A DNA stretch of 10,224 nt from an uncultured Aggregatibacter sp. Lineage in GTDB: Bacteria; Pseudomonadota; Gammaproteobacteria; Enterobacterales; Pasteurellaceae. Made by a program: the position numbers and the translations under genes. Within the stretch, counting starts at the first letter, position 1. Each line of letters opens with the position of its first letter. Under the pieces are notes generated by a model that was not told the origin of the DNA, ran no database searches, and was given only the letters and a program-made list of their open reading frames with translations. The DNA lies in assembly GCF_901873365.1 (NCBI RefSeq), contig NZ_CABFLM010000083.1, positions 1-10,224 on the forward strand, in the 5' to 3' direction. Of this stretch, positions 1-6,621 are shown piece after piece.

Positions 1-159
1 AAAGATAATTTTGATTAAAATATAATCTTAAATTATGCCTAACCATAAAAACTCTCAATTTTCTAAAATAGCGACAATCCCTTATAACATTGTTTATTTG
101 TCCACCCCAACCAAAATTATTAGGAGATTTCCCTAATGGTTTGATTTATTTAATCAACA

Positions 160-361
160 ATGAAACATTTTTTTAAATCCTAAAAATCCACCATAGCCAC
201 CTTGGGCGTACTCTCGCTTATTGTGGTGATTTTGTTTTTTAACTGTTCGTGGTATTCGTGCTTTCCAAACCTTGCCGATAGATTCCTATCATGATATGCG
301 GTTTCCGATGGTAAATATTACGGTGACACAAACGGGGGCGTCGGCAGATGAATTGCTGTAA
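160..361 (+). pseudogene. N-terminal remnant of an RND efflux transporter
   Basis: This is a decayed start of an inner-membrane RND (AcrB/HAE1-like) efflux pump gene. From the ATG at 160 the frame reads MKHFFKS, then a stop at 181-183. The same frame continues as a hydrophobic helix (IATLGVLSLIVVILFF). The reading then shifts frame near the T-run at about 232-241 and continues as TVRGIRAFQTLPIDSYHD and MRFPMVNITVTQTGASADELL, ending at TAA 359-361. One membrane helix followed by LPxDxxPD and a GAS(A/P)(D/E)E motif is the typical first 60 residues of RND pumps, which are normally about 1000 residues long. Only the N-terminus is left, with one nonsense codon and one frameshift, so it cannot make a pump. 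The family is called from motifs; the substrate is unknown. Confidence 0.6.
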
Positions 362-368
362 TAAATGT

Positions 369-402
369 AAAAAAGAGAGCCATTGTCATTAAAGAGCTCT
401 CT
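369..402 (-). terminator. Rho-independent terminator of ssb
   Basis: On the minus strand AGAGAGC (396-402) pairs with GCTCTCT (374-380) around a 15-nt loop, followed at once by five further T residues (369-373). It lies 44 nt beyond the ssb stop codon and points the right way to end ssb transcription. The 7-bp stem is short and the loop long, so efficiency may be modest. Confidence 0.55.
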
Positions 403-445
403 ACACGTATATATATTTTATTTGCAGTTATTCTGTATATGGAAT

Positions 446-931
446 TCAGAACGGAATATCATCATCAAAATTATCCATTGGCGCTTCGGCTGCCGGTTTG
501 CTTGCCGGAGTGGCACGTGGTGCAGTTGGCGCGCTTGGTGCTTGGCTTGAGTAGCTTGGCTGTGCTGCCGGCGCATAGCCCCCGGATTGACGATCAGAGC
601 GGCTGTCTAACATTTGTAAAACGTCGCCTTGAATTTCTGTGGTGTAGCGATCTTGGCCGTTTTGATCTTGCCATTTGCGGGTTCTTAAACGCCCTTCGAC
701 ATAAACTTTAGAGCCTTTGCGTAGGTATTCGCCCGCCACTTCCGCCTGACGACGATAGAACACAATGCGGTGCCATTCGGTCACTTCACGACGTTCGCCG
801 GTGTTTTTATCATTCCAGCTTTCACTGGTGGCAACGGTAATGTTGGCAACCGCTTCGCCGTTCGGCATGGTACGCATTTCAGGATCGTTACCTAAGTTAC
901 CCACAATAATGACTTTATTTACTCCAGCCAT
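446..931 (-). CDS. ssb: Single-stranded DNA-binding protein SSB
   Basis: SSB coats single-stranded DNA as a tetramer during replication, recombination and repair, and recruits partner proteins through its C-terminal tip. The product is 161 residues. An OB-fold domain opens with MAGVNKVIIVGNLGNDPE, keeps the DNA-stacking tryptophans (SESW, TEWHRI, RKWQ), and runs to about residue 112. A Pro/Ala/Ser/Gln-rich linker follows, then the acidic tip MDNFDDDIPF that binds partners. E. coli SSB is 178 residues, so only the linker is shorter. The start at 931 is chosen because the OB fold begins there and GAGGA sits 5 nt upstream; a longer reading to 1006 adds a non-conserved leader. It is divergent from uvrA, an arrangement also found in E. 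coli and H. influenzae, with a LexA box between them. Confidence 0.97.
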   Translation of the reverse strand: MAGVNKVIIVGNLGNDPEMRTMPNGEAVANITVATSESWNDKNTGERREVTEWHRIVFYRRQAEVAGEYLRKGSKVYVEGRLRTRKWQDQNGQDRYTTEIQGDVLQMLDSRSDRQSGGYAPAAQPSYSSQAPSAPTAPRATPASKPAAEAPMDNFDDDIPF

Positions 932-1023
932 AATATCCTCTTTTTTATTCAATTTTGCTGTAAAAAAATTTGCTCTATTCTGCCTGAAAATTCGGAATAA
1001 ATCCACGCCTTCAACAAAATTAA

Positions 1024-1039
1024 CTGGATATTTGCACAG
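1024..1039. promoter_or_regulatory. LexA (SOS) box between ssb and uvrA
   Basis: CTGGATATTTGCACAG fits the gammaproteobacterial LexA pattern CTG-N10-CAG, and the palindrome extends to AACTG...CAGTT at 1022-1041. It overlaps the proposed uvrA -35 element, so bound LexA would block uvrA transcription. In E. coli the ssb-uvrA intergenic region also carries an SOS box, which supports the call. It lies 93 nt upstream of the ssb start, so control of ssb is less certain. Confidence 0.8.
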
Positions 1040-1061
1040 TTATTTAGGAATATGCGATAAT
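1032..1061 (+). promoter_or_regulatory. Probable sigma-70 promoter of uvrA
   Basis: TTGCAC (1032-1037) and GATAAT (1056-1061) are spaced by 18 nt, with the start codon 39 nt after the -10 element. The -35 lies inside the LexA box, the geometry expected for an SOS-repressed promoter. No strong Shine-Dalgarno sequence is visible before the uvrA ATG. I could not pick a convincing ssb promoter on the other strand. Confidence 0.5.
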
Positions 1062-1100
1062 TGTCGCAAATTTACACTTCTTTCATTTATAAAATCTATT

Positions 1101-3932
1101 ATGGATACCATCGACATTCGTGGGGCGAGAACCCACAATCTGAAAAATATTAACTTAACCATTCCACGCGACAAACTCATTGTTATTACCGGCTTATCCG
1201 GCTCGGGAAAATCTTCTTTGGCTTTTGACACTCTGTATGCCGAAGGACAACGCCGTTATGTGGAATCCTTATCCGCCTATGCGCGTCAATTTTTGTCATT
1301 AATGGAAAAACCCGATGTAGATCATATTGAAGGGCTTTCACCGGCTATTTCTATTGAGCAAAAATCTACCTCACACAACCCGCGTTCAACGGTGGGTACC
1401 ATTACCGAAATTCACGATTACCTGCGTTTGTTGTTTGCCCGCGTGGGTGAGCCGCGCTGTCCTCATCACAATGTGCCACTCACGGCACAAACCATCAGCC
1501 AAATGGTGGATAAAGTGCTTTCTCTGCCTGAAGAAAGCAAAATGATGTTGTTGGCGCCGGTGGTAAAAGAGCGCAAAGGTGAGCACGTTAAATTATTGCA
1601 ACAAATTGCTGCGCAAGGCTACATTCGTGCCCGTATCGATGGTGAGATTTGTGATTTATCCGATCCGCCGAAACTGGAATTACAGAAAAAACATACCATT
1701 GAAGTGGTGGTGGATCGCTTTAAAGTGCGGTCGGATTTAGCCACAAGATTGGCGGAATCCTTTGAAACCACGCTCGAGCTTTCCGGCGGCACGGCGGTCG
1801 TCGCGTATATGGACGATCCGAAGGCAGAAGAACTGGTGTTCTCTGCTAACTTTGCCTGTCCGCACTGTGGCTATTCCGTACCAGAACTGGAACCTCGTCT
1901 CTTCTCCTTTAATAACCCCGCCGGTGCGTGTCCGACTTGTGACGGTTTGGGCGTACAACAATATTTCGATGAAAAACGCGTGGTGCAAAATCCGAGTATC
2001 TCCCTTGCCAATGGCGCCATTAAAGGCTGGGATCGTCGCAATTTCTATTATTACCAAATGCTCACGTCCTTGGCGAAACACTACCATTTCGATATTGAAA
2101 CGCCTTTTGAAGAACTGCCGAAAAAAATCCAACAGATTATTTTGCACGGTTCCGGCAAGGAAGAAATCGAATTCCAATACATGAACGATCGTGGCGATGT
2201 CGTGTTGCGTCACCATGTCTTTGAAGGCATTTTGAACAACATGGCGCGCCGTTATAAAGAAACGGAATCCATGTCAGTGCGCGAAGAACTGGCAAAACAC
2301 ATTAGCAATCGCCCTTGTGCCGATTGTGGCGGTTCGCGTCTGCGCCCAGAGGCACGTAACGTTTATATTGAGCAAACCAATCTGCCTGATGTCTCAGAGA
2401 AAAGCATCGGGGAAGCCTTGAGCTTTTTTGGAGCGTTACAACTGAGCGGTCAAAAAGCGCAAATCGCCGAGAAGATTCTGAAAGAAATCAAAGAGCGGTT
2501 ACAATTTTTGGTGAATGTGGGTTTGAATTATCTTTCCCTTTCCCGCTCCGCCGAAACCCTTTCAGGCGGTGAAGCGCAACGCATTCGTCTTGCAAGCCAA
2601 ATCGGCGCAGGCTTGGTCGGCGTGATGTATGTGTTGGATGAACCGTCTATTGGGTTACATCAACGGGATAACGAACGCTTGCTCAACACCTTGATTCACT
2701 TACGAAATCTCGGCAACACTGTGATTGTGGTGGAACACGATGAAGATGCGATTTTAAGCGCCGACCACATTATCGATATTGGCCCGGGCGCGGGTGTGCA
2801 TGGTGGCAATGTTATTGCCGAAGGCACAGCGCAACAAATCATGCAAAATCCAAACTCGCTTACAGGTAAATTCTTATCCGGCGCGGAAAAAATCGAAATA
2901 CCGAAAAAACGCACCGCACTTGATAAGAAAAAAACACTCAAGTTATTCGGCGCATCAGGCAACAACCTGAAAAACGTCAACTTAGAGATTCCGGTGGGCT
3001 TGTTCACCTGTATCACCGGCGTGTCCGGTTCAGGCAAATCCACGTTGATAAACGACACCTTGTTCCCGATTGCCCAAAATGCGTTAAACCGTGCGGAAAA
3101 TGCGGAAGCAGCGCCGTATAAATCTATCGAAGGTTTGGAATTTTTCGACAAAGTCATCGATATTGACCAAAGCCCGATTGGTCGTACTCCGCGCTCTAAC
3201 CCGGCAACCTACACCGGCGTGTTCACCCCGATTCGTGAGCTGTTCGCCGGCGTACCGGAGGCCCGAGCACGCGGCTACAACCCGGGACGTTTCAGTTTTA
3301 ACGTACGCGGTGGACGTTGCGAAGCCTGTCAGGGCGACGGCGTAATCAAAGTGGAAATGCACTTCCTGCCGGATGTGTACGTGCCTTGCGACCAATGTAA
3401 GGGTAAACGCTACAACCGCGAAACCTTGGAAATTCGCTACAAAGGCAAAACCATTCATCAAGTATTGGATATGACTGTGGAAGAAGCACGCGAATTTTTC
3501 GATGCAGTTCCGATGATTGCGCGCAAACTGCAAACCCTCATAGACGTGGGCTTGTCTTACATCCGCTTGGGTCAATCTTCCACTACCCTCTCCGGTGGTG
3601 AAGCGCAACGGGTAAAATTGGCGACGGAACTCTCCAAACGGGATACTGGCAAAACGCTATATATTTTGGACGAACCTACAACCGGGCTACACTTTGCCGA
3701 CATCAAACAGTTGCTTTCCGTGTTGCACCGCCTGCGCGATCAAGGCAATACTATCGTGGTCATTGAGCACAATTTAGACGTGATTAAAACCGCCGACTGG
3801 ATTGTGGATCTCGGCCCGGAAGGTGGTAGTGGCGGTGGGCAAATTATCGCCACCGGTACGCCGGAGCAGGTGGCTAAAGTCGAAGGTTCGCATACCGCGC
3901 GATTCCTGAAAGGAATTTTGGCGAAAGGTTAA
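1101..3932 (+). CDS. uvrA: UvrABC excinuclease ATPase subunit A
   Basis: UvrA is the dimeric damage-sensing ATPase of nucleotide excision repair; it scans DNA and loads UvrB at lesions. The product is 943 residues (E. coli 940). It has two ABC ATPase halves: Walker A GLSGSGKSS at 31-39 and GVSGSGKST at 640-648, and ABC signatures LSGGEAQR at about 487 and 830, each followed by a Walker B (VLDEP, ILDEP). A first zinc finger starts CPHC at 253 and closes CPTC near 280; a second starts CEAC at 740 and closes CDQC. All metal and nucleotide ligands are intact. The start at 1101 matches the family N-terminus MDTIDIRGARTHNL; a longer in-frame reading back to 765 runs antisense through ssb and is rejected. 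Regulation by LexA is likely from the upstream box. Two uptake signals lie inside the gene. Confidence 0.98.
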   Translation: MDTIDIRGARTHNLKNINLTIPRDKLIVITGLSGSGKSSLAFDTLYAEGQRRYVESLSAYARQFLSLMEKPDVDHIEGLSPAISIEQKSTSHNPRSTVGTITEIHDYLRLLFARVGEPRCPHHNVPLTAQTISQMVDKVLSLPEESKMMLLAPVVKERKGEHVKLLQQIAAQGYIRARIDGEICDLSDPPKLELQKKHTIEVVVDRFKVRSDLATRLAESFETTLELSGGTAVVAYMDDPKAEELVFSANFACPHCGYSVPELEPRLFSFNNPAGACPTCDGLGVQQYFDEKRVVQNPSISLANGAIKGWDRRNFYYYQMLTSLAKHYHFDIETPFEELPKKIQQIILHGSGKEEIEFQYMNDRGDVVLRHHVFEGILNNMARRYKETESMSVREELAKHISNRPCADCGGSRLRPEARNVYIEQTNLPDVSEKSIGEALSFFGALQLSGQKAQIAEKILKEIKERLQFLVNVGLNYLSLSRSAETLSGGEAQRIRLASQIGAGLVGVMYVLDEPSIGLHQRDNERLLNTLIHLRNLGNTVIVVEHDEDAILSADHIIDIGPGAGVHGGNVIAEGTAQQIMQNPNSLTGKFLSGAEKIEIPKKRTALDKKKTLKLFGASGNNLKNVNLEIPVGLFTCITGVSGSGKSTLINDTLFPIAQNALNRAENAEAAPYKSIEGLEFFDKVIDIDQSPIGRTPRSNPATYTGVFTPIRELFAGVPEARARGYNPGRFSFNVRGGRCEACQGDGVIKVEMHFLPDVYVPCDQCKGKRYNRETLEIRYKGKTIHQVLDMTVEEAREFFDAVPMIARKLQTLIDVGLSYIRLGQSSTTLSGGEAQRVKLATELSKRDTGKTLYILDEPTTGLHFADIKQLLSVLHRLRDQGNTIVVIEHNLDVIKTADWIVDLGPEGGSGGGQIIATGTPEQVAKVEGSHTARFLKGILAKG
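1723..1731 (+). repeat. DNA uptake signal sequence (AAGTGCGGT)
   Basis: Exact Haemophilus-type 9-nt uptake core on the plus strand within uvrA. It is part of the genome-wide set that directs natural DNA uptake in Pasteurellaceae. Confidence 0.85.
2913..2921 (-). repeat. DNA uptake signal sequence
   Basis: ACCGCACTT, the exact reverse complement of the 9-nt uptake core, within uvrA between the two ATPase halves. Confidence 0.85.
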
Positions 3933-3949
3933 AAACGTTTTATTTTTCT

Positions 3950-3958
3950 ACCGCACTT
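3950..3958 (-). repeat. DNA uptake signal sequence
   Basis: ACCGCACTT, 17 nt after the uvrA stop codon. It has no inverted partner nearby, so it does not form the paired-signal terminator seen at other Pasteurellaceae gene ends. The weak AAAACGTTTT palindrome followed by ATTTTT just before it (3931-3946) could help end uvrA transcription but is not a convincing terminator. Confidence 0.85.
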
Positions 3959-3989
3959 TTGCGCACGTTGTCTGGATGATTTTACCTTA

Positions 3990-4013
3990 TTCGTGCAACA
4001 AGTTGCACGCTAC
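3990..4013 (-). repeat. REP-like palindrome, copy 1
   Basis: Read on the minus strand it is the tetranucleotide GTAG followed by a perfect 8-bp stem and 2-nt loop (CGTGCAAC TT GTTGCACG). A 5' GTAG next to a small palindrome is the defining layout of REP elements mobilised by RAYT (IS200/IS605-like) transposases. No such transposase is in this window. Copy 4 is identical. Confidence 0.7.
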
Positions 4014-4036
4014 ATTGTCTGGGTAATTTTGTCTTG

Positions 4037-4060
4037 TTCATGCAGCACGTTACACGCTAC
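4037..4060 (-). repeat. REP-like palindrome, copy 2 (degenerate)
   Basis: It matches copy 1 at 20 of 24 positions and keeps the GTAG tetranucleotide, but two stem pairs are broken. It looks like a decaying copy inside the second 47-bp unit. Confidence 0.6.
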
Positions 4061-4087
4061 GTTGATTTAATCACATTTTTGATTCCC

Positions 4088-4111
4088 GTAGCGTGCATCT
4101 TGATGCACGAA
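4088..4111 (+). repeat. REP-like palindrome, copy 3 (inverted)
   Basis: Opposite orientation to the other copies: GTAG, then CGTGCATC TT GATGCACG, then GAA. It differs from copies 1 and 4 at two positions only, one in each stem arm, and these two changes restore pairing (A-T to T-A). That compensatory change indicates the folded hairpin is what is conserved. Confidence 0.7.
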
Positions 4112-4199
4112 ATACCTTTCCGCTCATTTTGGTGAATGGATAAAAACGCCCCAACGATGACCACACGTTTAAACACGTCGTTTGGTTAGTTCCATTTTT

Positions 4200-4223
4200 T
4201 TCGTGCAACAAGTTGCACGCTAC
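4200..4223 (-). repeat. REP-like palindrome, copy 4
   Basis: Identical over 24 nt to copy 1, about 187 nt beyond it, with GTAG on the minus strand and a perfect 8-bp stem. Confidence 0.7.
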
Positions 4224-4443
4224 GGTCTACTATTCAAAACTTAAACGGGATAAACCTTAAGTTCAATCCGAAATAGTTATCCTATTCCATTTCACTTGCC
4301 CGGTTATTCAGATACAGTTCAAAGTGCGGTCGGTTTTTCAAACATTTTTTAAATGATAACAACCATATCCGATATAGCCGTTAAATAATATCTATTTTTT
4401 TCAAAATGTTATAAGCACATATTGAGAGATGGCTCGAGAAAAG
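4224..4443. other. AT-rich stretch without recognisable gene
   Basis: No open reading frame with a plausible start and no homology that I recognise on either strand. It holds one uptake signal (4322-4330). It separates the REP cluster from the toxin/immunity region and may be decayed accessory DNA. Confidence 0.4.
4322..4330 (+). repeat. DNA uptake signal sequence
   Basis: Extended match AAAGTGCGGTCGGTTTTT, including the T-rich tail expected for the Haemophilus-type signal. It lies in non-coding DNA. Confidence 0.9.
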
Positions 4444-4575
4444 CTAATGTTCACAACGACAATTTAAAAAGTCATTAACGTCAGGAGTTGTTAGGTGTAA
4501 AATAAATTCAATATCTATGTTCTTATCATCTCTCATGATTTGAACAAGTCCCATAGAATTAAATAAGACTATCAT
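4444..4575 (-). pseudogene. Possible remnant of a small immunity-like gene
   Basis: A 43-residue reading starts MIVLFNSMGLVQIMRDDKN and ends FLNCRCEH. Just upstream, in another frame, an ATG at about 4658 reads MKYATHKNIMLRDLIYWKKF before a stop, so both pieces could be halves of one frameshifted gene of about 70 residues. No good ribosome binding site precedes the second part. It lies directly downstream of the 122-residue immunity candidate on the same strand, where extra or decayed immunity genes are common in RHS loci. I do not recognise the family, and it could be a chance open frame. Confidence 0.25.
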
Positions 4576-4680
4576 CCCTTTATCTCAAGGAGATGAATTT
4601 TTTCCAATAAATAAGATCTCTAAGCATTATATTTTTATGGGTAGCATATTTCATTAAACACCTTATTAAAAATAAACTAA

Positions 4681-5049
4681 TTAAATAATCTTTCTTACTT
4701 CCTTTCCTAATTCATCTCTAACAATCTCAATGTCATTAGAAAAAATTTCAATACTACCTACATTATCAATTAATGTTATTTTCCATTTTTTATGATTTTT
4801 ATATTGCTCCAGCATAACTATTGACGATATGTAAATACTATCTGCTTCATAGGAAGAGGGGGATAAATTTTTTTCTCCAACATCTAGGAAGACTTGAAAA
4901 CTGCTAACATCAATAAACTGCAATGTGTAGCTCACTAAATTATCTTCAAGTTTTTCAACTTCGAATATAAGATTTTGATTTTTTAATACATTACTTGCAT
5001 TAAAATCAAATTTTATACTCATAATTTTTGCATCAATTAAAAAATTCAT
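4681..5049 (-). CDS. Candidate immunity protein of RHS-A (122 aa)
   Basis: Unrecognised 122-residue protein with no signal peptide or membrane helix, hence probably cytosolic. It has many alternating hydrophobic/polar stretches, suggesting beta structure, and many acidic residues in the middle. The start at 5049 is chosen because GAGGG lies 7 nt upstream; a later in-frame ATG (MSIKFDFN, residue 10) is possible. It begins 21 nt after the RHS-A stop on the same strand, the usual place for the immunity gene of an RHS toxin. It is visibly more AT-rich than the RHS core. That it neutralises the RHS-A tip is inferred from position alone. Confidence 0.65.
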   Translation of the reverse strand: MNFLIDAKIMSIKFDFNASNVLKNQNLIFEVEKLEDNLVSYTLQFIDVSSFQVFLDVGEKNLSPSSYEADSIYISSIVMLEQYKNHKKWKITLIDNVGSIEIFSNDIEIVRDELGKEVRKII

Positions 5050-5070
5050 TTAATTTCCCTCTTATAAAAT

Positions 5071-5958
5071 TTAAGGTATTGGAGCTGGCCCACAACCACC
5101 AAAAGCGTGTTTTATAGTAAAACATGTACAATCCGGATAAGGTCTTTGATTATTTACCGAATAATGCCAGTGGACTTTTGATCCCGTGCTACCTAAACAG
5201 TCTCCATGATCATGAGTAGTATGAGTCTGAAAATCAAACTTAACTCCAGCAGGAGGATTACAAGGCGGGCATTTTGTTTTATTATACTTCACTGTACCAT
5301 CTGCTTCAGCCTGAGCCTCAACCTTATCCTCTTCCTCCGCTGCCTCCATTGCCCCCACGCCGATAAGAATACCAGTTATGGCTGTCCCGACATAGGCTAA
5401 TCCTTCTAAAAGCCAAGGCACCGCAAGTGCTGGTGCAAATAAGCCCAATGGGTCAACTTGATTCTGCACCGCCCCCTCAAACCGATACAAATTCATCCCC
5501 CCCATCAACCCAATCGGGTCTTGCGTAATAAACCGCCCGAGTGCGGGTTCATAATAACGCAAAAAGTTGTAATGCAAACCGGTTTCTTGTTCGAAGTCCT
5601 GGTTCTGCAGGCGGAACGGTTGGTGCGTGCTCCGTTGGGCGTGGCGGTTGCTGTCGTGAATAAGCTGTCCCCACGCGTCATAACGCCCTTTCCAAATGAG
5701 TTTGCCTTGGCTGTCTGTCATTTCTCTAGGCACGCCGATTTGGTCGCAGTGGAAGTAGTTGACGGTATGTTGTGCGTTTTCACGCTCTTTATAACACTGT
5801 GCCAGCGGTTCATAGATATCGGGATGGGGGTAAATGTAAGTGAAAGTGCGGTCGGTTTTGTGGTTAATTTCTTGCACAAGGTAACTGCCGTCCCAGATAA
5901 ATTGCGTTTTCGTCTCAGACAAAAACTCACCGTTTTTCGAACACACTTTTCCTATCAT
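5071..5958 (-). CDS. RHS-A: truncated RHS protein with Cys/His-rich C-terminal tip
   Basis: C-terminal piece of an RHS toxin (295 residues; complete RHS proteins are usually over 1000). Residues 1-168 are RHS/YD-repeat core ending in YFHCDQIGVPREMTDSQGK, GLHYNFLRYYEPALGRF and TQDPIGLMGGMNLYRF. DPLGL at 169-173 marks the usual core/tip boundary, where RHS proteins self-cleave. A hydrophobic stretch at about 176-203 may be a membrane-transit segment. The tip (about 222-295) carries CPPC (230-233), a His-rich THTTHDHGDC, HWHY (263-266) and CTCF (277-280): a small possibly metal-bound or disulfide-bonded domain. I recall similar CPPC/HWHY/CxCF tails on other polymorphic toxins but no assigned activity. 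RHS-like codons continue upstream of 5958 (YDVLDRMIGK) but are interrupted by a TAA, so the gene is a 5'-truncated cassette and its expression is uncertain. Confidence 0.8.
   Translation of the reverse strand: MIGKVCSKNGEFLSETKTQFIWDGSYLVQEINHKTDRTFTYIYPHPDIYEPLAQCYKERENAQHTVNYFHCDQIGVPREMTDSQGKLIWKGRYDAWGQLIHDSNRHAQRSTHQPFRLQNQDFEQETGLHYNFLRYYEPALGRFITQDPIGLMGGMNLYRFEGAVQNQVDPLGLFAPALAVPWLLEGLAYVGTAITGILIGVGAMEAAEEEDKVEAQAEADGTVKYNKTKCPPCNPPAGVKFDFQTHTTHDHGDCLGSTGSKVHWHYSVNNQRPYPDCTCFTIKHAFGGCGPAPIP
5479..5750 (-). repeat. RHS core direct repeat, copy A
   Basis: 272-nt block shared with 7116-7387 with no gaps. By hand count there are 36 differences overall (about 87% identity), with about 93% in the 5' part of the gene (5569-5750). 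It encodes the stretch from CDQIG to YRF. Sequence outside the block, in both the upstream region and the toxin tip, is unrelated. Confidence 0.85.
5844..5852 (+). repeat. DNA uptake signal inside the RHS core
   Basis: AAAGTGCGGTCGGTTTT on the plus strand. On the coding strand it encodes the TDRTF of HKTDRTFTY in RHS-A. It lies about 95 nt upstream of the shared 272-nt RHS core block. Confidence 0.9.
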
Positions 5959-6096
5959 TCTATCTAGTACATCGTATTAATAATACCTCTCTTCGGTCTT
6001 TTAATCCGTGTGTCCGGTTAGACATAAGTATCAGGAGGCGTACGCTATCCAAGTTATATAAATTTAATACAATTTTAAGTTTCACTTAAGACATTA

Positions 6097-6621
6097 TTAT
6101 CTCAATGGGAAAAAAGAGTCACTAATTAATTCTCCATTCCATTTCGCATTATAGAAAGAAGCTTTAAAACATTGCGAATATTCTTTACCGTTCACTGTAT
6201 AATATTGTGTTTCTTCGAAAATATTATCCAAAAAGATACAATCATTTAATTCTGCAAAAGAAAAATCAGCCCCGTACAAACTACATTTCTCAAACACACA
6301 TCTATCAAAACAAGAGCTTTCAAACCACCCATGATACATTTTAGAATTTATAAATTGACAATCTATAAACTTACTTTTTCCCGCAAGAACAGTTATAAGT
6401 GAACAATTTTTAAATACACAATTCGTAAAGACATTGTTAGATAGGAAAGCTCCTCGTAAAGAGCAATTCGAAAATTTTATATTGATCAGATGTTGATGAG
6501 AAAAATCCACGCGATGAAAATTAACTCTATTTAACAATAAATCATCTACGAATTGATATTCTTTAATTTTATAAATTAAATCTTCCTTTGCTTTAGGTAA
6601 ATTGCTTTCATCTATTGCCAT
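6097..6621 (-). CDS. Pentapeptide-repeat protein, candidate immunity for RHS-B
   Basis: 174-residue protein built mainly of pentapeptide repeats from about residue 33 to 132 (for example FSNCSLRGAFLSN, FTNCVFKNCSL, FDRCVFEKCSLYGADF), with Phe/Leu at the centre and many Cys at the preceding turn position. Such repeats fold into a right-handed four-sided beta helix. No signal peptide, so probably cytosolic. Start at 6621 is preferred: TGATG overlaps the RHS-B stop by one base, giving translational coupling, and GGGGG sits upstream. A TTG start at 6636 would add five residues. The overlap with the toxin gene is strong evidence of pairing. Some pentapeptide proteins (Qnr, MfpA) mimic DNA, which would suit blocking a DNA-directed toxin, but that is speculation. 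Confidence 0.85.
   Translation of the reverse strand: MAIDESNLPKAKEDLIYKIKEYQFVDDLLLNRVNFHRVDFSHQHLINIKFSNCSLRGAFLSNNVFTNCVFKNCSLITVLAGKSKFIDCQFINSKMYHGWFESSCFDRCVFEKCSLYGADFSFAELNDCIFLDNIFEETQYYTVNGKEYSQCFKASFYNAKWNGELISDSFFPLR

Larger units (their letters stand above)
3967..4060. repeat. 47-bp tandem duplication carrying two REP-like units
   Basis: Two adjacent 47-bp units, 3967-4013 and 4014-4060, both run from (G/A)TTGTCTGG to ACGCTAC. By hand alignment they match at 37 of 47 positions, and nine of the ten differences are transitions. Each unit ends in one of the palindromes listed separately, so the duplicated unit is larger than the hairpin itself. Confidence 0.75.

Noticed and set aside
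932..1006. 25-residue leader on SSB (start at 1006)
   Set aside because: It is not part of the SSB family. A ribosome binding site precedes the ATG at 931.
765..1100. Longer N-terminus for UvrA starting at 765
   Set aside because: It would run antisense through ssb, and UvrA family proteins start at MDTIDIRGARTHNL, encoded from 1101.
4151..4185. Inverted repeat CCAACGA / TCGTTTGG followed by a T-run, as a uvrA terminator
   Set aside because: It is 220 nt from uvrA with a bulged stem and about 20-nt loop, and the T-run is 12 nt away.
3967..4223. CRISPR array
   Set aside because: Repeats are few, unevenly spaced and in both orientations, and there are no cas genes.
5458..5967. Plus-strand open frames opposite the RHS cores (also 7158-7406)
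   Set aside because: They are antisense shadows of RHS codons. They look alike only because the RHS block is repeated.
6000..6050. Possible insertion-sequence end near GTGTCCGGTTAGACA
   Set aside because: There is no transposase, matching terminal repeat or target duplication in the window. The stretch may simply be decayed RHS DNA.
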